DNA from: Sthenelais limicola | Lineage: Eukaryota > Annelida > Polychaeta > Phyllodocida > Sigalionidae | NCBI GenBank assembly: GCA_942159475.1 | Contig: OW804094.1 | Coordinates: 61,438,966-61,502,965 of the forward strand | DNA: 64,000 nucleotides | Direction of reading: 5' to 3' | Shown here: positions 56,712 to 64,000 of the stretch, piece after piece | Position numbering within the stretch: position 1 is the first letter of the stretch | Layout: each line of letters begins with the position of its first letter | Position numbers and translations under genes: made by a program | The notes under the pieces: generated by a model | Told to the model about the DNA's origin: nothing | Seen by the model: only the letters and a program-made list of their open reading frames with translations | Databases searched by the model: none

Positions 56712-58631
56712 ATGTCGACTTCAGGAGAATTCGAGAATATGACCGAGGACCAGTTGGCTGATTCCCTCAACGCCAAGCTGTCCAAGTCTGATCTAGAGAT
56801 GGATCTGGACGGTTCGGACTGCGAGGTATTGTCGGACGAGGAGGCTAAGGTCTTGGAAGGGTCTCGGATCCTTGTAGGCATGGGTCAGCCTGACGCAGGT
56901 GGCTCTGGGACCGGCACCGTAACTTGCTGGGGCGCAATTATGGAGGCCGAGGATGCTAGGAAAGCAGCTGCTGAAGAGGATGCGGCGATGGTGATAGACA
57001 TGGCTGAGGTTGAGTCCGAGACTCTCGAAGCCAAGTCTGTACCTTCGGCTGGTACCTCTAAGCAGAAGCCTAGATCCCCCAGAAAGCAGGACAAGCCGAG
57101 GATGAAGGATGGAGAGATGAACGAGTCCCCGCGGACTCTATCTCCAGATCCTGCTGATTCTTCGGCGGCAGTGACTGTGGAGCTCATGGGTTCACCGGCC
57201 AAGAGCACCCGGTCTTCTGCCCGTCAAGTTCGCAAGCCCCGGAGTTCGGACCCCAAGTCGAACTCGAAAGGCAAGGCACCTGCCCCAGCGACTGGAACTA
57301 CCAAGTTGAAGTTCCGGAAGCTGAAAAAGGTCCATGTGCATCGTGCTAAGGTGAGGGAGGATCAGTTGGCGCACTTGGGCTCGTTGACTAAGTTCAATGC
57401 CGAGTTGGACAAAGCCTCTGATATCGTCCCGCTGAACCCTAAGCACGATCGGCCAGGCTCACGTCATCTGATGGCCACAGAGTCCGACTCTGAAGATGAC
57501 CATGGACTCATGCTCCGGTATGAATCCTGTCTCTACCCGGGGCTGTGTAAGGCGGGTAAAAGGGAGCCTGGTACCAGTGAGAAGCTCCGACTGGTACCAA
57601 CTCTGTGGGAGCCTGGATTTCGTTGTCCGTACTTGGTGTGTAGGCGAGTGAAGCTCAATGCTTCAGGTGTCCGAATTTTCTCCACCCGAGAAAGATTCTT
57701 CAGGCACCTGTGCGAGGTTCACACCCCTCAAACAGAAGTGTGGGTCTGTCCATACGAGAACTGTCAGCAGCAGCTTGACAGGAAATCGGAGTTGGTCAGC
57801 CACATCATGAATGGGGAGGAGCTGCTGCACAACCAGGGAAGGCCGAAGGCGATGGAGAAGGCGGCGAAAGTGAAGCCTGAATGGAAGCCCTTCGGAGCTT
57901 TCATTCGGACTACCCATCTTTCGATGGCCCATCTCCGGACCCTTCGAAAGGCTGGTGAGGTGGATGTTCCTAGAGCTGGTACTGGGAAATCCAAACCGAC
58001 TCAGACCCCGGTAAAGTCTAGCACAGCGACTTCGGACAAGTCAAGTGCTAGTACTAGCTCGAAGGCCGCAGCCTCCAAGCGTCCGAGGACTGAGAGCCAG
58101 TCGAAGGCAGCTGAGTTGACTGCTCCTCCTGCGTTGAAAGCCCTGCAAGTAGCTGCAGAGGATGCCAAGAGGCAGGTCAAAGTGACCGTGGCCGCTCTTG
58201 TGACTCCTCTGAAAAAGCTTCAGGCGGTGAGGGCGAAGGTGGATGAGGTAGGCACGCTGAAAGAAACAATCAGTCAGCAGGCTCTCCTCATCCGGACTCT
58301 GAAGGCATCCAATCAGGAGAAAGAACAACGCATCCTGAAGCTCTTGGAGGAGAATACCAGACTCCAGGGCTTGCTTTTGGATGATTCGGACGAGTCCAAT
58401 CAAGGTGTGAGCAGGTCGGAAAGTTCCCTGGGTGGAAAGCCGACCTCTCTCCCTGCCAAACCAGTTGAGGAAGCTCAAGCCTTGCCTTCTCAGAGAACTG
58501 TGGCTTCGGCTGCGTTGGGCCGGGCGCCTCCCGAGCAAGGTATGTTCGGTAGTATGTTCGATACTCCGGACAGACCTTCTGCGAAGGACTCGCCCGATGG
58601 AACGAAAAACGACGATGGCAATGATGACTGA
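56712..58631 (+). CDS. Element 3 ORF3: C2H2-type zinc-finger and coiled-coil protein
   Basis: An intact 639-codon ORF from the ATG at 56712. An acidic N-terminus (about 1-120) is followed by a basic Ser/Pro-rich stretch (KPRSPRKQDKPR) and a Cys/His region at about 57,530-57,800 (CLYPGLCKAG; CPYLVC ... RHLCEVH; CPYENCQQQ ... HIMNGEE) that reads as two or three degenerate C2H2 fingers. A leucine-rich coiled coil lies near 58,250-58,390 (KETISQQALLIRTLKASNQE). The C-terminus is acidic. It is a likely nucleic-acid-binding accessory protein, made in place of an Env, perhaps from a spliced message. Standard Gypsy elements lack it. Function unknown; a captured host gene is possible. Confidence 0.7.
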   Translation: MSTSGEFENMTEDQLADSLNAKLSKSDLEMDLDGSDCEVLSDEEAKVLEGSRILVGMGQPDAGGSGTGTVTCWGAIMEAEDARKAAAEEDAAMVIDMAEVESETLEAKSVPSAGTSKQKPRSPRKQDKPRMKDGEMNESPRTLSPDPADSSAAVTVELMGSPAKSTRSSARQVRKPRSSDPKSNSKGKAPAPATGTTKLKFRKLKKVHVHRAKVREDQLAHLGSLTKFNAELDKASDIVPLNPKHDRPGSRHLMATESDSEDDHGLMLRYESCLYPGLCKAGKREPGTSEKLRLVPTLWEPGFRCPYLVCRRVKLNASGVRIFSTRERFFRHLCEVHTPQTEVWVCPYENCQQQLDRKSELVSHIMNGEELLHNQGRPKAMEKAAKVKPEWKPFGAFIRTTHLSMAHLRTLRKAGEVDVPRAGTGKSKPTQTPVKSSTATSDKSSASTSSKAAASKRPRTESQSKAAELTAPPALKALQVAAEDAKRQVKVTVAALVTPLKKLQAVRAKVDEVGTLKETISQQALLIRTLKASNQEKEQRILKLLEENTRLQGLLLDDSDESNQGVSRSESSLGGKPTSLPAKPVEEAQALPSQRTVASAALGRAPPEQGMFGSMFDTPDRPSAKDSPDGTKNDDGNDD

Positions 58632-59091
58632 ACGAAGGAAACGCATGGACGATGATGACTGGACCGCCCTTCGACCCGATTTAACCACCTCGGATGCTGT
58701 TCGGATGCCCTGGATCCTCGGATCATGACCCTGGTGTGTGGCGCCGACATTTACGTGAAGTCTACAATAATGAAAGTGATAGCCTTTTTCATAAAATAAG
58801 TTCTGTAGAACAGATTGTTTGCTTGTTAGTGAGGACACTATATGCTCCTGCCTGTCAAACGTGAAAAGGTTTTTCATAAATTTTCTTTCTTACTTCGGAT
58901 AATTGTTCACATTAGTTAGGACACAGAATGCTCCTATTTGTCGATTCCTGAAGTTTTCATAAGATTGATTTATTTGTTCATTGTAGAGAGGACACACTAT
59001 ATGCTCCTACTTGTAGACTTTTACTTTTCTTATACCCTATCGAGTTTTCAAGATTTTTCTTTTCAAACTCTTAAAAGAAAAAAGGGGGTAT
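58632..59091 (+). other. Element 3 3' region with a three-fold repeated motif and polypurine tract
   Basis: The motif GGACAC...ATGCTCCT...TTGT/CTGT occurs near 58,831, 58,919 and 58,989. The region ends in AAAAGAAAAAAGGGGG, the polypurine tract before the LTR. Confidence 0.75.
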
Positions 59092-59585
59092 TGTGGTGTT
59101 ATTGGGTTTAGGTGGCCGCTGAGGGTTAGTTCGTCCGAACCTCCCCAGTGATCACTACTGGTCCGCGGGACTTTTTAGTCTAAATGATATGTTTTGCCTG
59201 TCGCCTTTTATATATTTAACAGCAGCCAGCTGTTGGTCGATAGTAACCACGACCTGGGTTTCTACCATTTAATGTAAGCTGTAGAGGCCATGATAAACCT
59301 CTCAGTGTGGACAGTGTTACTTATACCTCTGATTGTGAAATGTTGATTGTTGTTGTATAGGTCTGATAGACACCTTTGGATGAGGGTTACCTGGCTGGCC
59401 AGGTGATCCGAAATCCGCAGTCTAGTCAGGTCTGGAAGCGAACTGATGCCAGTTCCGAACACCTCACAATAAAACCCAAGTGAACAGGTAGCGCCTGCCT
59501 TTGTTCCTTTTGTTCTATATAAACTCTCGATTAATAAGCTTCGGATACGCCAAGGGAAACGAACCTGCGACACAGATTCACTACA
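59092..59585 (+). repeat. Element 3 3' LTR
   Basis: 494 bp, one visible difference from the 5' LTR, followed by the ATAC duplication. Confidence 0.95.
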
Positions 59586-59589
59586 ATAC
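59586..59589 (+). repeat. Target-site duplication of Element 3, right
   Basis: ATAC, the second copy of 48271-48274. Element 2 sequence resumes here. Confidence 0.85.
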
Positions 59590-60486
59590 ATTTGAATCAG
59601 ATAGGGCGATGGGTGACGTCACGAACTGGCTGGAAGTGAGATCGTGGGAGGGATGATAAATTATTCAGTAATTCGAGAATCTTGTTGATTGGACCATCGG
59701 GAAAAATGATGAAATGAAATGGTTAATCTTGTAGAAACCTAGAAATTAATGAAATAGGACGCCTGGCGATGATTGGGCGGGCCCATATACGATACCGCAC
59801 GGTCTTATCGCACATAGGTGAATGTTGTGAGTTGCAATGAGTTTGACACGTTACGTGAAAGATGTTCCGCCGATAAAGCTTTCAAAACATATATTTGAAT
59901 GAGAATGTAAGAAGTATGACTTTCCTGCAAAGCCCAGGCACTAATAGTTGGGTAAATCAAATTAGTCTTCAAACAAGTTCGGTTTAAATAGGTATTGTTA
60001 AGATGTGATGAACCACGAGTATGGAGAATTTAGAAGGGCATGAGAATGGACTTGTATGGCTACAAATGTACACCGCCAGTCCAGCGGGACTGATTTCGTA
60101 CAGTAATTTGTATTTCTGTTTCTATTCAATGCAATGCAAAGTTCAATGCAGATCGCCCGGATGTTCTCCCGATTTTAATAATGAAAGGAGGGTCTCTCCT
60201 TTAGGTTTAAGTATAAATAATTGTGTGACTGCTCAAAATTGAAAACACATATCTGGCAGGGCAGGTTTGGAATAAAAAGGCCACGTGCCCAGAAGCGGGG
60301 GGCGGAGACATGACGCTGTTATGTGGCAACTCATAACAATAATTATGAAAAGCATTGGGAGTCGAGTGAGATGGATAGTAAGGGCTAGCGAAAGAGTTAT
60401 GAGGTGATAAAGGATAATGAGAACAAGAAATAACAAAAACACATAGATCCTGGGGGGTCTAGGGGATTGGTGTCTGGTCAGACGTG
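59590..60486. other. Element 2 sequence between Element 3 and cassette E
   Basis: No cassette D equivalent is recognisable. The stretch ends in a possible acceptor (GGTGTCTGGTCAG at about 60,469-60,481) just before the cassette E ATG. Confidence 0.45.
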
Positions 60487-61074
60487 ATGTTCTGGAAACT
60501 TTCAACCATGAGTGCGGTAGAGTTAAGACGAAGAGAAAAGTGTCGCTTGGAGAAAGCTAGCTCAGGAACAAACGAAATGAAAAGATTGAAAAGTCAGAAG
60601 AAAAATATGGGAATCATGCTGGTCAGAGCTACGAGGTATTTTATTACCAACCCAATGAAAAGAGGTGGTCCCACAATTTTATCTCCTAAGGAGCGATTGG
60701 AAAGGGACACATACATTTATATCTTGAAAGAAAGATGCAGGATTTATCCCGAAAGCAGAGGTTGTCAGCCAATTGAAAGGCTCACAACGGGAGGAGGACG
60801 AATGAGAAGTATTTTTGAAGCTCAAAAAGCGATAACTTTGTCAGAAAAACTGACACAATTAACTAAGGCAGTCGCAGAAGTATTATTGGACATTTTGGCT
60901 GTATACTGTGCTGAAGAGTTTCGGTTTGAATGTGTAGACGATGAGAGAAGGCACAAAATAATTCCATATTTGCAAGAACGCTCAGGTCTGCCGCGAAAGA
61001 TTGTTGTCTCTAGCATGAACTTAAATTTTGATTTTGTAAGAATTCATGACGTGCTACCAGAAAGGTTCCTATAG
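60487..61074 (+). CDS. Accessory cassette E of Element 2, intact
   Basis: 195 codons from the ATG at 60487; an internal ATG at 60508 (ACCATGAGT) is a good alternative start. Motifs: MGIMLVRATRYFITNPMKR, YIYILKERCRIYPESRG, VAEVLLDILAVY, IIPYLQERSGLPRKIV and VRIHDVLPERFL. It aligns with cassette E of Element 1 over both halves, including the final LPE-F. No GTAAGT follows directly; ACAG-GTTAAT at 61085 is a weak donor. Its intactness beside broken neighbours suggests selection until recently. Function unknown. Confidence 0.75.
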   Translation: MFWKLSTMSAVELRRREKCRLEKASSGTNEMKRLKSQKKNMGIMLVRATRYFITNPMKRGGPTILSPKERLERDTYIYILKERCRIYPESRGCQPIERLTTGGGRMRSIFEAQKAITLSEKLTQLTKAVAEVLLDILAVYCAEEFRFECVDDERRHKIIPYLQERSGLPRKIVVSSMNLNFDFVRIHDVLPERFL

Positions 61075-61196
61075 TTTATGACAGGTTAATTAGACACCGG
61101 TGTTTTCTCTCTGATCTGGAGGAGTGGAAGAGGGAATGACCATTAGTTCTTGTTAATCTGTTAAAACCCTCAGCTAAAACCCAGAACAGCTGGGCC

Positions 61197-61413
61197 ATGG
61201 CATGGCTCTGCCCCCTCGACCAAATTTTTATGATAGTTCCTCCTGTCTTAGCAGTAATAGGATATCAGATCTCTAATCCTGTTCTGGTCTATCGGCAGAG
61301 GCGGTGGACGGTGACATTTAATGGTCAATACATGTGGTATGTCCTCCAATTCCTACCCCTTTTACTCTCAAGGAATAGGGCGCTAAACTATACCAGACAT
61401 TTCAATGTGAGAG
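61197..61413 (+). CDS. Small hydrophobic accessory ORF of Element 2, unrecognised
   Basis: An ORF from the ATG at 61197 with a hydrophobic N-terminus (IFMIVPPVLAVIGYQI) and a second apolar segment (WYVLQFLPLLL). A consensus GTAAGT donor at 61414 would cut it after about 72 codons; unspliced, it runs to 61466. There is no counterpart in Element 1, where cassettes E and F are only 176 bases apart. Possibly a membrane-associated product. Weak support. Confidence 0.35.
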
Positions 61414-61732
61414 GTAAGTTATTGGGGCCTGACAGGACCGTGGATGGGGGGGACATTCCTGTGTAATACACACTGTCTATATTTGTTATGGTCGATTAGA
61501 GAGCGTCTCCGGTTGCTATGGGAATGGAAAAACAGAGCTGGAAAGAATAAGTGAGGATGGACCTATGTAAAGTACACAGGAGGGTATATTAGGAATGTGG
61601 GGTGGGAGGGGGTAGTATAGGTATATAATGTGATGGTAGGGGGGGACTATAGCAGGGTTCACATCTCCATCCCTATTATTATTTCTGCATAGGATTCGCA
61701 TAGACATAGCTGGACAAGGCAATTCGGCAAAG

Positions 61733-62276
61733 ATGAATACGAGGAGAGGAAGTGAGATGATTAATGCGGAAATTATTAGAAGAACAGACAGGGCCGCTAG
61801 GATGGCAGCAATCCTAAATCAACAAGTTAAGGCCAACTGGCTACTTCTCGAAGTTTTAAAATTTTACATGTTACCGCCCCATGAGAGATACCCCCGAATT
61901 TGAACCCATTAGGAGGTTGCAGAAGGAAACACACATTGTTCGCTTAAGAAAGGCTGGATTTGACTTTTTGAGAGGACTACGTTATGAGCCTATTTGATCA
62001 CTGTCGATCGATATATCACAGAGACATATGCTCACGCCATTAAGAAGACTACAGGATACGGTGTGCATCATATCAGACCTGCTTTATGAAATATTGAACA
62101 TGTTTCGTCCTAAGATAAGGGGAATATTCCCAGAAAATCTGGAAGAGGCGGTGCGATTTTTGGACAAACTAACAGAAATGTCTGAGGCAACTATTAGATA
62201 TCACCTGTCTCTACCGGTAGATATATGGCAGATCGAGTTACGGATGCCTTTAAGCTGGGTACCAGCAGGTATAAAG
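61733..62276 (+). pseudogene. Accessory cassette F of Element 2, broken
   Basis: The ATG at 61733 follows an acceptor-like tract (TATTATTTCTGCATAG). The first frame has WLLLEVLKFYMLPPHERYP; a one-base shift near 61,900 leads to RRLQKETHIVRLRKAGFDFL, then a TGA at 61996. The last part (62028 on) has PLRRLQDTVCIISDLLYEIL, FLDKLTEMSEATIRYHL and RMPLSWVPAGIK, ending at a GTAAGA donor (62277). It aligns with cassette F of Element 1 across its length. Confidence 0.65.
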
Positions 62277-62466
62277 GTAAGACAGTCATTGTTATGGTGG
62301 TGATTCAGGTAGGGAAAGATATAATTTCCTAAATGTTATATTAGCATTGCAGATTGGGGGAGGCTGATATTGGGCACTTAAGGGGACACATTTAGATCGG
62401 GTGAGTGGGTTGTGTATTTCAATTGTCTTTTACTGGATACCTATTCAGAGGTGAGAGAGTAAGTAT

Positions 62467-62629
62467 GAATATGACTGATCTAAGGGGGTCGTATGATAAC
62501 TTAGATCACTATCTGGATGATGGTGGCTTTTCAGAGGCAGTTTTGAACATGACATTCATGTTTCAATCCCCCTATGAAGATGTCTGTGTAGATAGAAAGT
62601 GGTTGCGAGGTATGCTATTGTGTGGGTGA
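62467..62629 (+). CDS. Short acidic ORF after cassette F, unrecognised
   Basis: The ATG at 62467 follows an acceptor-like TTGTCTTTTACTGGATAC...CAG and a nearby GTAAGT (62459). About 53 codons, acidic (YDNLDHYLDDGGF), ending at TGA 62627. No counterpart is recognised. Weak. Confidence 0.25.
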
Positions 62630-63400
62630 TGGTTAGGAGAGGAGAGACGAAACAAGGGTGTTTGAGTTGTTTCTGCGAGATACATTATGGGGAATGCGGG
62701 TGATTGTTGAGAATCAAGATAATAATGTCGCTGAGGGAAGGAATAACTGTACGGCGGAGAACGGTAGGGAGGTCTCATGGTGTGATAATTGGGGTAGGAT
62801 CTAGGGTTGGGTGCTTGAAGTTTGTTAAAATACTAGTGGTTATCCGGGAAATTAATAATGATTCAGCGTCATTTGAGACGTTTGTGTAAGGACATGATGA
62901 CATTAATTGTAAGGGAAGTCAGGATATTATTGGACAGGCCTGGAATGTCTGGAGGGTGGAGCTAATGAAGCAAGGCAGTTGAATAAAAATAGACGCAGCA
63001 ATTGGGCTCAGGCAGTCTGCACCCATAAGGAGCTTGCAAGCGGTTGGGGGGGGGTTGTTCTAAAAATTGCAAGGCAGGCCTCAGGCGCAAACGTTTTCTA
63101 CGTGGGCTAGGTGTTATTATGCAGAATTTCATCTAGTCGGGGCAGGTCATGAGCTGGGACAATCGTACCCTGACTTGAGAATGGGATGAACAGTATGCTT
63201 GAGGGGGAGGGGGGAAAGGAGCAAGCCCAATGGTCTTGGACTGATCTGGTTTCAAATATAAGCTCAGCACAGCCAGAGGGGGAGCATCACTTCGCTTTTG
63301 TCAGGGAATCAGGAACGTACTTACATATAGATCTGGAAAAATACTGACAAAATCGGCAGGATGATTGGCTTTGTGATAGGGTAAGTTACTTTTCACCCAG
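62630..63400. other. Element 2 spacer after the cassettes
   Basis: Nothing recognisable. By position it corresponds to the spacer before the Env-like gene of Element 1. Confidence 0.4.
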
Positions 63401-64000
63401 CTAGGAAGTGAGCTCATGTAGATCTCACTATGAGCTCAAAAACTTCTCACACATGTGATATCAGAACGGTGAGGTCTGGGTGAGGTTTTTGTGATCTTGC
63501 ATATGTGATCTCACATGAATGGTTTCAGTGTGATCTCAGTGTGAGTTCACAAGTTCTAGCTCACATTTAGCTAACAGCTGTGATATCTCAGTGAGCTCAG
63601 AAACTTCTCATAGATGTGAGATCAGAACGGTGAGGTCTGGGTGAGGTTTTTGTGATCTTGCATATGTGATCTCACATGAATGGTTTCAGTGTGATCTCAG
63701 TGTGAGTTCACAAGTTCTAGCTCACATTTAGCTAACAGCTGTGATATCTCAGTGAGCTCAGAAACTTCTCATAGATGTGAGATCAGAACGGTGAGGGCTG
63801 GGTGAGATGTTTGTGATCTTGCACATGTGATCTCACATGAATGGTTTCAGTGTGATCTCAGTGTGAGGTCACAAGTTCTAGCTCACATTTAGCTAAAAAC
63901 TGTGATATCTCTGTGAGCTCAGAAACTTCTCACAGATGTGAGATCAGTACTATGAGGTCTGGGTGAGATGTTTGTGATCTTGCATATGTGACCTCACATG
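63400..64000. repeat. Tandem repeat, 161-bp unit, about 3.7 copies, runs off the window
   Basis: GAGCTCA(G/A)AAACTTCTCA recurs at 63432, 63593, 63754 and 63915, with exact spacing of 161. The units are dense in GTGAG/CTCAC and GATCTCACA/TGTGATCTC half-sites. Confidence 0.95.

Larger units (their letters stand above)
48275..59585 (+). mobile_element. Element 3: full-length Gypsy-like element with an extra zinc-finger ORF
   Basis: Two 494-bp LTRs (48275-48768 and 59092-59585) differ by about one base (AGTGGTC versus AGTGATC), and a 4-bp ATAC duplication flanks them. A PBS, gag, pol, a third ORF and a polypurine tract follow in order. Inserted between cassettes C and E of Element 2. Recent by LTR identity. 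Confidence 0.95.
32399..64000 (+). mobile_element. Element 2: second member of the Element 1 family, with two nested insertions
   Basis: Its LTR start, LTR end and PBS match Element 1, and its gag, pol and accessory cassettes A, C, E and F are homologous in the same order. It is split by a LINE (33610-40934) and by Element 3 (48275-59585). Without these, about 13 kb of Element 2 lies in the window. The integrase is missing. The Env-like gene is expected at or beyond the window end, judging from the spacing in Element 1. Confidence 0.85.

Overview
The window is eukaryotic and almost entirely made of transposable elements. Spliced GT-AG genes, CR1/L2-like LINEs with an endonuclease, Ty3/Gypsy-type LTR elements and a CACTA-like transposase with its companion gene point to an invertebrate metazoan (sponge, cnidarian, mollusc or similar). 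I cannot name the species, and I see no ordinary host gene.

Layout. 1-2.7 kb: minus-strand remains of a CACTA-like DNA transposon, namely a broken transposase and a two-exon companion gene. 2.9-7.5 kb: AT-rich sequence without recognisable genes, with a palindrome-rich minisatellite at 6.3-7.35 kb. 7,527-27,849: Element 1, a giant (about 20 kb) Gypsy-like LTR element with gag, pol (protease, RT, RNase H, integrase), a cluster of six related accessory cassettes (A-F), a tandem-repeat block and an Env-like membrane fusion glycoprotein. 28.5-32.4 kb: left part of Element 4, a compact Gypsy-like element. 32,399 to the window end: Element 2, a relative of Element 1, inserted into the Element 4 integrase. 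Element 2 was itself hit by a LINE (33,610-40,934, minus strand, in gag) and by Element 3 (48,275-59,585, between two accessory cassettes).

The main discovery candidate is the Element 1/2 family. Downstream of pol both copies carry tandem, mutually related small genes of about 150-180 codons. They share an N-terminal LY-IRA...E-HLL-I motif and a C-terminal TGM/TGF...LL-E motif, and most are followed at once by a consensus GTAAGT splice donor. With the Env-like gene, which also ends in a GTAAGT, this looks like a complex-retrovirus-like genome expressing several spliced accessory products. I do not recognise the cassette family.

A second candidate is the LINE. Its first ORF ends in a NADAR (YbiA-like) domain, and a separate SGNH/GDSL esterase ORF lies between it and the endonuclease-RT ORF. 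Element 3 adds a zinc-finger/coiled-coil protein after pol, and its pol ends in an AT-hook-rich tail. Almost every ORF here carries stops or frameshifts, so most copies are probably defective or affected by assembly errors. The nesting gives the order Element 4, then Element 2, then LINE and Element 3. Element 1 is probably recent, because its two LTR segments differ by about one base in 268.
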